DNA of 64,000 bases from Trileptium ribeirensis (taxonomy: Eukaryota > Nematoda > Enoplea > Enoplida > Thoracostomopsidae). Shown one piece after another: positions 21,600 to 30,586 of this stretch (position 1 is its first letter; every line of letters begins with the position of its first letter). Location of the stretch: NCBI GenBank assembly GCA_030248225.1, contig JASANE010003305.1, positions 38,373 through 102,372 on the forward strand. Reading direction: 5' to 3'. The notes under the pieces were generated by a model. It was given only the letters and a program-made list of their open reading frames with translations. It was not told the origin of the DNA and ran no database searches. The translations under genes were made by a program, and so were the position numbers.

Positions 21600-22604
21600 T
21601 TATTGAAGCCTTTTAAGAATATTATACACTGTATTGCACAACAAATAAAAATCATTTACACATTTACAACCTGTTATCACTACATTCCCACTACTGAAAA
21701 TCAAAGCTATACCTTTATTTAGGGTGAGCTTCATGCTATTATGCAGTTCGGTTTCATACATTACTGTGTAATTATTTCTAAGTTGCTCATAAAGATGTGT
21801 TAAATTTAATGTAAAGCCACTTCTTAGTAAACCAGCTACATTTACAACATGTGCTTGAGGTTTTGAGAAGCATTGATAGTCCAATTTTTGCAATTTTTCT
21901 CTCGCATTAAAAATTTCATTTTCTTCAAATTCTGACCTAACACCAACTAATACAAGCTTTCCATATGAAAAAATTAATATAGTTCCTCTAGGTTGAAATT
22001 TCCAAATACCACCATTAAACCGCAACATATCATAATCAAAGCCATCAATTTCACATGATAAATATAACAAGTCAACCCTACATCCAATGTTTGAAGTTAT
22101 TGTCATATTAGTTATTTCGCTTCGTCTCGAAAGTCCACCCAAAATGTTTTGTCCTTTCGACTGCGAGACAGCGCGATTTGACTGATCGTAGATACTTTTG
22201 CCGATCCCCCAATACTGATCCCATTCTGACGCCTCCGCTATTAGTGCGTTTTCCGTTCCGATGAGTGCCGCTCGTATATGAGGTAGTTGTTGAAACTTTG
22301 CTTCGAAACCCACTTTCATTATTGAAACCGCATTGTCCTTCTATTTCTCCGCGTCGAAATTTTTGATCTGACGACCTAGCTTCTTCTGTTGCGATGGTTT
22401 GAATGGTGACATTATTAATTGACATGTTTCCATGTCGTTGAAGTACCGCGTCCTCTCGCTCTGGTACCTCTGCTCCACACAATTGTATTTGACGCCGTTG
22501 ATTGTTATCCATCCGACATTGAAGTTGCTGAACACGCTCCATCCCGATCGAAATAATACGAGTGGTGTGCCGTCGTTTGTAGTGCAATATTTAGTATGTT
22601 CCAT
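21600..22604 (-). pseudogene. NADAR domain fused to a TATA-binding-protein-like domain, interrupted by one in-frame TAG
   Basis: One 335-codon frame from the ATG at 22604, broken once by TAG at 22341-22343. The first 87 codons are the N-terminal half of a NADAR (YbiA/DUF1768) fold: FSNFN, NCVEQRYQSERTRYF and KKLGRQIKNFD. After the stop the same frame continues with the NADAR C-terminus (EASEWDQYWGIG, then GQNILGG). NADAR enzymes are N-glycosidases acting on ADP-ribosylated nucleic acid or NAD-derived intermediates. From about residue 68 of the second part, a two-lobed TBP core follows: ITN.TITSNIGCRVDL, GTILIFSYGKLVLVG, then a second repeat HVVNVAGLL and ALIFSSGNVVITGCK. By position, three of the four DNA-intercalating phenylalanines of TBP are kept; the one expected after EL in lobe 2 is H. 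The stop falls where NADAR proteins usually have W, so TGG to TAG is the simplest origin. A TATA box drives it. Confidence 0.82.
21609..21619 (-). promoter_or_regulatory. Conserved motif before the minor capsid gene
   Basis: Sense TTCTTAAAAGG (one A shorter than consensus), 26 nt before the ATG at 21583. It lies inside the last codons (I-L-K-R) of the TBP-like domain. Confidence 0.6.
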
Positions 22605-22669
22605 TATTTAATAATACTGCTGTGTAACAATTATAAAACACGACCGATTTCAATGAAAGCAAAACTAAG

Positions 22670-22707
22670 ACTAATAAGCTTTTGAAAATACACGTCTTTA
22701 TATAGTT
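22670..22707 (-). promoter_or_regulatory. Canonical TATA box for the NADAR-TBP gene
   Basis: Sense TATATAAAG at about 22699-22707, followed about 30 nt downstream by TTAGT, an Inr-like string, giving a leader of about 65-70 nt before the ATG at 22604. This differs from the other internal genes. Confidence 0.5.
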
Positions 22708-22733
22708 ATCTGCTCGATTTTGATTGGTTGATT

Positions 22734-22745
22734 CCTATTTAAGAA
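22734..22745 (-). promoter_or_regulatory. Variant of the conserved motif, upstream of NADAR-TBP
   Basis: Sense TTCTTAAATAGG, one base from consensus. It contains the TAG stop of the preceding small gene but lies 130 nt before the next ATG, much further than elsewhere, so function here is doubtful. Confidence 0.4.
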
Positions 22746-23160
22746 TAAAGTGTTCTCCATCTTGTTTTATGTTCCACAGCTCTACTTTTTCTACCCCTCC
22801 GAAATTCTGATAGGGGTACACTGCCCAGTAGCGTTTCAAATTTATCAGAGTCAAGAGGTCGAGGGGGTGAAAAGTTAACATCTGATATAAAGTACTTGAC
22901 CAAATCGAAAATATTGGAACCAACAGTTTTATCTGGGTATATTACTAGGTTGTTATCATTCAACTTTAAATCTTTCATGTTGTTTAACATTACGATTTAG
23001 CTTTATTTCGCAAATTTTTAGGAAACATAAGTGACAAGTCCGGTTTTTCTTTGCTTTCGTAAACATCCACTTCATTTCTAACTGGTGCTTTATCTTGCAA
23101 TCCACCATTTTTCATAGCATCTAGCCAACCTACTGGTACCACCGCCATTTTACGTGCCAT
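22735..23160 (-). pseudogene. Conserved small Polinton virion-type protein, two frameshifts
   Basis: Three overlapping frames read as one ~140-residue protein. Part 1 (23160 to 22990, 56 codons) begins MARKMAVVPV.W and ends FPKNLRNKAKS, then TAA. Part 2 starts at an ATG overlapping that stop (22990, TAATG) and holds the family-like KTVGSNIFDLVKYF and DSDKFETLLG segments. Part 3, in a third frame, ends with ELWNIKQDGEHFILK and a TAG lying inside a promoter-like motif (22734-22745), just as other genes end here. The order LP/FP...KA..L...GSNI.DL...F..LL matches a small conserved Polinton protein of presumed virion role. Part 2 and part 3 overlap, so the second shift lies near 22810. Translational coupling of separate small ORFs is the alternative. 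Confidence 0.55.
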
Positions 23161-23181
23161 AATGTTTATTGAAGTAATTAA

Positions 23182-23424
23182 TCAAATACTTAACAACAGT
23201 AGGTTTAAGCAACTTTTTCTTTCTTGAAACCGAAATGCGTTTACTTGCAATGCTTTAAGACCTTTACGTTTGGTTTTGGTGTTTTGTACTATGTTATATG
23301 CAATCTCCGCAAATGCGTGAAGTAGAGATAGAGGTGCAACTTTGATAACAGCTGAAACAACTTTAGACGATGATCCACCAAGAAACTTTAACGCTGGTAA
23401 ATTACGTTCAATATTTCGAGACAT
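23182..23424 (-). CDS. Small basic core-like protein
   Basis: 80 residues. The N-terminus NLPALKFL, a central hydrophobic helix pair (SAVIKVAPLSLLHAFAEIAY) and a basic stretch (TKRKGLKALQ) follow the pattern of a short conserved protein found in many Polintons/adintoviruses, compared by others with adenovirus core proteins. The last ~15 residues (SCLNLLLLSI) look less conserved and could reflect a late frameshift. It starts 26 nt after the motif at 23450-23461, directly downstream of the ATPase stop. A virion DNA-binding role is inferred from family and charge only. Confidence 0.55.
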   Translation of the reverse strand: MSRNIERNLPALKFLGGSSSKVVSAVIKVAPLSLLHAFAEIAYNIVQNTKTKRKGLKALQVNAFRFQERKSCLNLLLLSI

Positions 23425-23449
23425 AATGCTAAATATATTATGAAGAAAT

Positions 23450-23461
23450 CCTTTTTAAGAA
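23450..23461 (-). promoter_or_regulatory. Conserved motif before the basic core-like gene
   Basis: Sense TTCTTAAAAAGG, exact consensus, 26 nt before the ATG at 23424. Its TAA is the ATPase stop codon. Confidence 0.65.
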
Positions 23462-24207
23462 TATATAAACAACTGCTCATCGTCAGAGAATATATTCTGT
23501 CGTACCCTTAGTACACTCTCTGTAGCTGGTTTCAGATGAAGAAATAAATAACCATACGGCTCTCTAGTTGCTTGCTCAAATGCGTTTGATAGAAAATTGG
23601 GTGTTGGAGGCCACATTTGCCATCCCAAGGTATGTATCATTGATTGATCTCGAAAGTTGGGGAACAAAACCATATACTGAGCATTTCGTGTAATGGTTCG
23701 CATATATTTACCTTCATGGTATAAATTTTGGGTTACAAATATCGTGCTGAGCTTGTTGTGACGCATGCGAGAAAACGCTGCTGCCAACTTTTTGTCATTT
23801 GAGGCCTCAATCATTAAATCGTCGAGTATACAAATTGTATGTCCGTCAGATGACGGGAACTCTGTGGGTATGCCTTCGTAAAGTTCTAAATTTGGTATCT
23901 CGTTCATCATTTTACTATATACATCTTGAAAGATACTGTAACAATACAAAATTTTATCAACTTTTTGATCAAAAAACACATGTTTGAGTAATCGATATAT
24001 CCATTGCGTTTTTCCACTACCTGTTTGACCACTTACTACTCACGTGAACGGTAATTCCAGAGGTAATAGTACGCTATCAGTATCACAACTTTGAACGTCA
24101 ACTTGAGAAACTGGAGGTATATTTTGCGGTTGAGCTCTACTAGTTTTGTTATGTCTATGCAAATGCTGACGAGAAGTATAAACACGATTAACAGCTGATA
24201 CATACAT
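23455..24207 (-). pseudogene. FtsK/HerA-type genome-packaging ATPase (A32-like), one in-frame TGA
   Basis: 250 codons from the ATG at 24207. Walker A GQTGSGKT lies at about 24007-24030; Walker B ICILDD is at residues 49-54 of the part after the internal ATG at 23979; the sensor-like TQN follows at 83-85. This is the motor that pumps DNA into polintoviral capsids. An in-frame TGA at 24040-24042 sits four residues before the P-loop, where this family has a hydrophobic or cysteine residue, so the frame cannot give a full protein. Two short upstream ATGs (one followed after three codons by TGA) precede the chosen start. Length is normal for the family. The promoter motif is 35 nt upstream; the stop codon overlaps the next motif. 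Confidence 0.85.
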
Positions 24208-24241
24208 GATCCATAATTATCAAAGATTATACATGATCAAC

Positions 24242-24253
24242 CCTTTTTAAGAA
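24242..24253 (-). promoter_or_regulatory. Conserved motif before the ATPase gene
   Basis: Sense TTCTTAAAAAGG, exact consensus, 35 nt before the chosen ATG. Confidence 0.65.
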
Positions 24254-24254
24254 C

Positions 24255-24600
24255 TTTGTACCCTACATCTACGTTTGGTAGCCCTGTGTATCCATATTGT
24301 GTACCCATACCCGAGTTTTGTACCCATATTCTGTACCCCTATGTACCCCTTTCCTTTACGACTACGCTTTATACCCATATTCTGTACCCCTGTACCCCTA
24401 CTCTATAGCTCTACGGGTACGCTTTGTACCCCTATTCTATACCCTGTGTACCCCTATTATGTACCCCTACTACCCCGTCTTTGTACCCTTATGTTTACGC
24501 TGTATCCCAAAATTGTATCCTTTAGTGTAGCTATGTACCCCTATTTTGTACCCGTATGTGTCTATGTATGTATATTCCTATGGGTACGTTTTGTACCCCT
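24255..24600 (-). repeat. GGGGTACA-type degenerate repeat between integrase and ATPase genes
   Basis: More than twenty short blocks of GGGTAC (minus sense; gtaccc on the plus strand) spaced roughly 8-20 bp, often as TAGGGGTACA(A/G). The block begins right after the integrase stop codon and ends just before the ATPase promoter motif, so it fills the only long gap between internal genes. Plus-strand ORFs here are open only because of the repeat. Confidence 0.75.
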
Positions 24601-25654
24601 AAATAGGTCGCAAATCGCGTTCATGTACCCATGAGTTCATTGATTTGGGGTACCCCAACCACTTGACTAGGTATTCTGTACCTTTCTTAGTCTTGCGCTT
24701 GCATATTATCTTTTCAATCTTATATATATCGTCTGTAACATAAACTTTCTGCAGCTCTTGCGCATAAAATTTACCAAGTATAACTTCATTATTAACATCA
24801 ACAATCTTATATACTGGAGGGTTGAATAGGAAGCTGCTATTGACTGTAAATACTTCTCGTGACCACAATTGATTAAACCCACGCTCGAAAGGTAAACGCT
24901 GTTTAGAAATGCGCACAACGTCTCCAAGTTGAAATTTATATCGTACTCCAATATCTCTAGCTGGAAATAATTTTTCGCGTACCTCGTTTTCATTATGTGC
25001 CGATACTTTGGAGGGAACATATCCATTGCGATTTTCGGTGTTATATGTTTTCACAATACTTCGCAACTCATCTATATATCGCTTCGTGTTACTTACTGTT
25101 AGAAACTTGTAAATTTTACTCTTTAGTGTACGTATAAAACGCTCCGCCATACTTGCTTTGGTTTCTTTGTTCTTTGCGATGTATACATTAATACCTTTAC
25201 TTCTACAGTAGTCATAAACTAAGCTGTTAACAAATTCTTTACCGTTATCAGTTTGAAAGTTATCGGGATTTGTTTATTCAAACACTTATTTGAGAGCTGT
25301 TAGAATGGTATTTGCCGCTTTATTTTTTACTGGAACAACCCTTGCATACTTTGAAAAACAATCAATCAAAACAAGCAAGTACTTGTAACCATCGTTATAT
25401 GCTGCAAGATTTGTCATGTCAGCTAAATCCGCTTGATAAAGATCATGCAAACCTTTCACAACTGTGCGTCGCCGTTTAAATCTAAGTCTTCGGGGTTTGT
25501 GCAAAGTATAAGTTTCTTGTGCTCGTAACCATTCCTGCACTTCTCTTAACTTAACATCAACTCCACGCTTTCTCGCCTCAATGTATAGTCTAGGTGCAGT
25601 AGAGAATCCAGCAACGTTAGTGGGGTCGTAATAAATAGATTTAAGCTTATCCAT
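24599..25654 (-). pseudogene. Retroviral-type integrase with C-terminal chromodomain, two in-frame TAA
   Basis: 351 codons from the ATG at 25654, 29 nt after the motif at 25683-25693. It would insert the linear element into host DNA. N-terminal HHCC-like/helical region with IYYDP and AGFS, then the rve core: first catalytic D in YQADLADM (residue 76), second in QTDNGKEF, and E in MAERFIRTLK, with 34 residues between the last two. Then the SH3-like region (F.LGDVVRIS) and a chromodomain at the end (IYKIEKII.KR through YLVKWLGYP.S.NSWV). Two TAA codons, at 25286-25288 and 25274-25276, interrupt the frame between the first and second catalytic residues; reading resumes in the same frame. All catalytic residues are otherwise present. 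Confidence 0.9.
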
Positions 25655-25868
25655 TGCAACTGAATGTTATAAAACAGTAGTAGCTTTTAAGACATTCCTG
25701 CATGTTTAACACCTTCCAGTGCGCAGGTTGTCTATATCAGCTCCGAGTAATTTAACGCGGACACAGAAGTTCACGATAATCGTTTATTTAAAAAGCAACA
25801 TAATACAACAAAATAATACACACATTATAATATCATATAACATACAGTACATCGAACAATACACACTA
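25655..25868. other. Gap between polymerase and integrase genes
   Basis: Holds the integrase promoter motif and an AT-rich stretch (25780-25865) that probably serves as polymerase 3' UTR. No further gene. Confidence 0.4.
25683..25693 (-). promoter_or_regulatory. Conserved motif variant before the integrase gene
   Basis: Sense GTCTTAAAAGC, a shortened variant of the consensus, 29 nt before the ATG at 25654. Confidence 0.5.
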
Positions 25869-28800
25869 CTAAATGCCCAAATGTTCCTTATGCATTTCCT
25901 CCAAAAGTTCAACAAATTCAATGTCTCTATGTCCATATGCGTATGAAGTTATTCCATCGTTCGTGATATATCGTTTGTCATCATATGCTGATAGACTAGT
26001 CTTATTGATAGTCACCGTATTCAATATATGCTTTGTAGATCCAATCATATTCATTTTGTGTCGCATCGTATCACTGTTTAATAAAGTGTCCACATAGTTC
26101 TGATGTTTAATCTCTTTCTTGACTACCACCTTCTTTATCCCCTTTGCCCGTTTCTTTTCCATATCACCACATTTGATGCTATACATCTTTGACCGCAAAC
26201 CCACGAATTCTTTGATCGCTACTCCCGCGGTTTCGTCCTTCATCTTACCCAACACCTTTTTGTTAACTGTTGAGTAAAGTGGGTGTCCCGTTGGGTAATC
26301 ACTCGTATCGAAGAAAGTCGCGTTGTTTGCCATGTCTGTGTAGATATCATCGGTGTTAACTTCGTAACATAAAGAGTCTGTATCTGTGAAGAGAAGTCGA
26401 CATTGGTTACCATAGAATGCCTTCATATAGTTGTAGTGGAATCCGTACATCAACGACTTTGACAAATCGAGAATCGAAAATCCGACGTAGATTGGTTTGC
26501 ATAAATTGACCGTCTTGCGATGCATTTTGACTGCAACGAGGTCTTCTTTAAAGATTGACGACATTGAATATCGGGGGTTTGCAACTAATTTCGTGTATCG
26601 TTTTGTGTCCGTCACCAAATGTATATCAACATATCCTCGAACGTTTTCCATTGTTTTGCCGAACACAGCATTGTTTAAAAGTTTATAGAGATCTTTCTCA
26701 AAATCACTTGTTGCTGCCTTCCTCATCTCCGTGTTGAATGTGATGTATCGCTCCATCCACGCCCATTGAAAGAAGGAGACGACCCGGTGCACCTTTGTGA
26801 GTTTCATACCAAAACCGATGTATTGTTGGAGATTGCGAATGTGAACCTTGTAATGTTGTTTGTCATTGAGATTGGGTACCAACTTTTCGACCGCTGCATT
26901 TGATACGTTGAGTGTTTCCTTAATGTCTACGCAATACGATGATAACATATTATCCGTGATTTTCATCCGCTCGGGTGCGAGGGGGTAGTCGTTGTGAAGA
27001 TCATGGAGTCGCTCGGGGTACTCCAGATCGACCTCTAACACGTATCCTGTGTCACCATTGGTATCGACCGTATTCCAATCGATTGCATCAATATCTTCGT
27101 TTGACATCCATTTGAATGTATGACATGGTAACTTCTGCACCATCGACCAACCGTATAAATTGTTTGCGTCGAGGTACATAATGTATTTGTTGGGTTGGGT
27201 CTCACTATATCCATCGACGTATGGGTTATTCGCCTTTGAATATCGGTGGGAGATGACTGACACACCACCCCGTATACCGTCTTCGAAGAACGCGTACATA
27301 TCTGCATCGCTGATCAAGTCGAGCTTGACGCCGCTGTACTTGAGACATGCATCCCACGCGAAACTTGGAAGGGTGATGTAATGAACGGGGTCCAACTGGT
27401 ATTTGTCGAGTGCGAATCTTCGAAAGTTCTCGAAAACATCGCACAATAATAAAACATCCGTCTTGAGATAAATATCGTGATATTCTCCGACGTTTTTAAT
27501 CCCCATCTCCTTCCACACCGATTGTGCATGTATGTAGTCATTATCATTGATGTCATCACCGCTAAGCGATGAATAAAATGCTGATTGAGGAGGTAATTCC
27601 GTTTCATTGAATCGATGCACACTATCCATATACTCATACGGGTAAACCCCTTTGCGCAACATGAGATCCACTTTGTCACCAAAAGTATTCCTCATCGCTA
27701 CGAATGCGTCAATATCTTTTTTCTTTAAATTGTCTGTGAGAGTTTGTAGAGACGAGGGAAGAAATTGAATTGTATCGATAAATCTAATCTTCCACCCAAC
27801 CTCGTCCTCATCATCGGTGTCGTCATTGCCCAATATGAAATCCACACCTTCCATCTCTTCATCCCAACACTCATCGTTATCGTCTTCTTCACAATCTGCT
27901 TCACTCAAAATGAATGGGTTGCTGCTATCTTTGCCACTACAACTCTGTCGTTTCTTTGATTTGCGCTTGATTGAGAATGTCATGTAGTCTTCCATCCCCT
28001 TCGCGATACATTCGATCTCGAGTCCTTGCTCTTTACAAACTGCCCCGATTTCTTGCATGATCAAATGTCCATCATACCGTCGTAGGTTATGAAATAAAAC
28101 CGTGACGTCACGACTAAGACGGTAGCCAATGTTACATTTGAGGTGTGCTGCTCCACGGTACCGACCGCATAAGTGACAATGATCTTTTGCTTTATCATCT
28201 ATATTCAGCCATCCACCGCATAAGTAGCACACGACCGCATTGCAATGATTGATCCGACCATCCTCGGTCATAGTGATTGCTTTTTGATTGTCCATATAAC
28301 GCTGTTGAAATATTGTTGAGAGTTCAATAACTTTGTATAAGAACTTTTTGACCACGTCTTCACCACGGTATACGATCGGATCAGCGATTTGCAATTTGTC
28401 GCTGCAGCAACCGAACGCCTCGACTATGCCATATCCACATGGTTTATGACGTTGATATTGATTAGTATATGACGAGATTGGTGGTGGTTCGCTGGTGCTG
28501 ATCTTTTGAAGTATACATTCGAAATCCGCATACATAACATACGGTGCGCGTTGCATTCGGTGAATGTTAGTGAACTGAAGGGTAGAGCCGGGTTGTGGTA
28601 CCTGGACCTGAGATGGTTCCCCATTACGACAACGCTCCATATGATTTCGCCTTTGCTGATAGTTGTAGCAAGGTATTAGACAACGGTCACAAAAATATAA
28701 CATGCCTTTATTTCATCGTTGATCGAATAAAAGAGCGTCTAAGCTCCGTACCAAACAATGGTTCTTGTATAGTAGAAGGTGCACGTATTTTTCATGTTGA

Positions 28801-29893
28801 GTGTTTGATATAAATAGGGGGTATATGACGCCATCGTCCTCCAAACCATAGACGTTAATCGCGATGTTATTCTGCCGTTCGAATCGGAGTATGTCTTGAA
28901 ACGATACTGGGTAATGTATACCATTCATATTGAGTTCATTTTCATATGGTTGATAGTTATTAACACGTTCTGCATGCTGCTTCCGATCCACTGGGTGCAA
29001 TGCCGCCAATACTGACCATATGAAGCACTTGCTATCTTTGTTTTGAATATTTAAAACCGCGTGTTTGTTTCGAATCCATGTCGGTAACTCTCTGTATGTT
29101 GATCCTCGAAGGGGTTGGTATGTGCTGATGTGAACGTCTGCATGTTTGATGTCTTCTAGTATCCATCCGGACCCACGTGTTTCGAAATCTTCGAACTTCT
29201 TAATTAGTTCATTGAAGATACTTGTTATTTCTTCATTGATATTTGATCCTGGTAGTATAGACCGCACTTTATTGTTGAAATGTGCCGTCGTAGTTGCTCC
29301 ATCAAATTTGTTGAGGACACACTGAATGCTGATCCATAACTTGACACCTCGCCCACGTTCGTTGTGGAGAAGCTTTTCCAATATTGGTTGAGACTGCTTA
29401 AAGAACATTGAGAAATCATCGAGGGTCGCATTAGGTATAATATAGTAGCTCCGGATATACCCCTTGATCCATTGATCCAGAGGTAGACTGCATCGCTTTG
29501 ATCAACCAACTTTCCTTGTTGTCTGCAACCGTTGATATCATTCGCTATCGCAATAATGCAACCGAGATCGTCTTCAACACATCGCGTCTTTGATGGTATT
29601 GTTTCATCTCGGTCCACCGATCGTTTCTGCACCGTTGTTTCGAGCTGTGGTACTGCTTGACTGAGGTCTGAAACGTTGTTGTGCTGCTTGCCTGATATCT
29701 TTGATTTCTGACCTGTTGACGTTGTCTGGTTGTGCCATCGCTTGACGTGTCCCACCAACGTGTCTTTGCATGAAAACACATTGCCACATTGTTCGCACTT
29801 CCATTCCATCACTTTGTGAATACTTTGGTTGTGTCGCGTTAAATGATCACGTCTCGAGAATTCGATATTACACCGGTCACATCGTAGTGCCAC
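25869..29893 (-). pseudogene. Protein-primed family B DNA polymerase with N-terminal zinc fingers, one frameshift and one in-frame TGA
   Basis: About 1340 codons, the replicase. Two C2H2 fingers open it (CDRC..EF..RDHLTRH, then CEQCGNVF...L.GHVKRWH; 29720-29885). A frameshift near 29460-29510 moves into the second frame, with the typical pre-polymerase region (GSGWILEDI, YQPLRGS.Y.ELP, NVYGLED). TGA at 28713-28715 interrupts that frame; it continues three codons later at the ATG at 28703 with the 944-residue core: CDRC zinc knuckle, ExoI YADFE (58-62), treble-clef CYLC...DHCH..GRYRGAAH..C (159-190), ExoII YDGH (210-213), ExoIII YLKTD (412-416), motif A DANNLYG (512-518), motif B KLLNNAVFGKTMEN (674-687), motif C DTDS (774-777). 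Residues 246-301 are a basic then strongly acidic insert. There is no ATG before finger 1; a GTG sits at the expected start. Confidence 0.92.
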
Positions 29894-29894
29894 A

Positions 29895-29905
29895 GCTTTT
29901 AAGAG
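29895..29905 (-). promoter_or_regulatory. Conserved motif variant before the polymerase gene
   Basis: Sense CTCTTAAAAGC, two bases from consensus and one A shorter. It lies only 2 nt from the GTG where the reading frame plausibly starts, so spacing is unlike the other genes. Confidence 0.4.
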
Positions 29906-30061
29906 ATTATAACGTAAATTAAGTTACTAGCTTTATTAATAATTTCCTAAAATCAACGACTGTTTGTTAGTGAAGCAAAACGAGAATGATTTGAAAAATA
30001 AAAATTCACTTCTTTTTATACTCTAAAATCTGGCACTGTGCCAACCAGCTAAACCACGCGC
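29906..30061. other. Intergenic between polymerase and right TIR
   Basis: Short AT-rich interval with two runs of stops in the polymerase frame. It contains tttttatactctaaaa (30014 area), a possible weak TATA-like string in either direction. Confidence 0.35.
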
Positions 30062-30077
30062 TGGCAGGGATGAAATG

Positions 30078-30115
30078 TTTATATATACCAGTGTATTTCA
30101 ATTTATTAAATCAGT
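30078..30115 (+). promoter_or_regulatory. TATA box plus TCAGT initiator, right TIR ORF
   Basis: TTTATATATA at 30078-30087 and TCAGT at 30111-30115; spacing about 30 nt. It leads the ORF starting at 30147. Confidence 0.55.
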
Positions 30116-30146
30116 TTACACTTTCATTCATCGAGAACAGTCTGTC

Positions 30147-30479
30147 ATGTTTCTCCACTTCAGTAAACACTTTGTACATGGTCATACTGGTCACGTTGCC
30201 ACTGGAAATTCACGTCTCATCAACGATTACAAGGCAAATATCTACGAAACGGTGTACAACGGCGATGATCACTTCAAGCGACAAGATAATCGGGTGGAGC
30301 ACTTCAAAATATTCAACAAAGTCATTGGCTATCGAGGATGGACGGGTGAACCAGGCTGCATATTATGTGTGGTGACAGAAGGCAATGTAGTCATAACGGC
30401 ATTCGTCTACGACCACCCAGTTCATGCACGGCGACGAAAATATCAATTGGTGCATCAGTATGGTGCTAAAAGGGAATAA
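30147..30479 (+). CDS. TIR-encoded protein of unknown function, right copy
   Basis: Second copy of the ~110-residue protein of the left TIR, on the opposite strand, also transcribed outward. Differences from the left copy are a handful of substitutions (for example A/T after GHV, F/Y in ETVYNG, H/Q in KRQDN, T/K near the end), with no indel. As on the left, an in-frame ATG at 30075 precedes the TATA box, so the ATG at 30147 after the TCAGT site is preferred. The stop TAA is followed by AATAAA at 30581. No family recognised. Confidence 0.7.
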   Translation: MFLHFSKHFVHGHTGHVATGNSRLINDYKANIYETVYNGDDHFKRQDNRVEHFKIFNKVIGYRGWTGEPGCILCVVTEGNVVITAFVYDHPVHARRRKYQLVHQYGAKRE

Positions 30480-30580
30480 ATGAAGATATTGTATATGTTA
30501 ATATTTATATTTTGCTGTATATGTTGTGTGTGTATGTATATATTATACTTCATTTGTATTATTGTGTATGTAATTTTCTC

Positions 30581-30586
30581 AATAAA
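30581..30586 (+). terminator. Poly(A) signal of right TIR ORF
   Basis: AATAAA about 100 nt after the TIR ORF stop, conserved in the left TIR. Confidence 0.6.

Noticed and set aside
22341..24042. Introns removing the stop codons in the NADAR-TBP and ATPase genes
   Set aside because: The conserved protein text continues in frame directly on both sides, leaving no room for an intron.
24275..24634. 119-codon plus-strand frame rich in Tyr-Pro
   Set aside because: Produced by the GTACCC repeat and antisense to the integrase end.
27035..27682. Minus- and plus-strand frames of 60-122 codons within the polymerase region
   Set aside because: Shadows of the polymerase core in other frames; no independent domain.
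22341..28715. Alternative genetic code or programmed readthrough to explain the TAG, TGA and TAA codons
   Set aside because: All three stop codons occur inside genes while intact genes end normally with the same codons, and frameshifts occur too; ordinary decay is simpler.
19519..29905. Baculovirus-type late promoter (TAAG) reading of the conserved motif
   Set aside because: TAAG is present only on the strand opposite to the genes, so the polarity is wrong.
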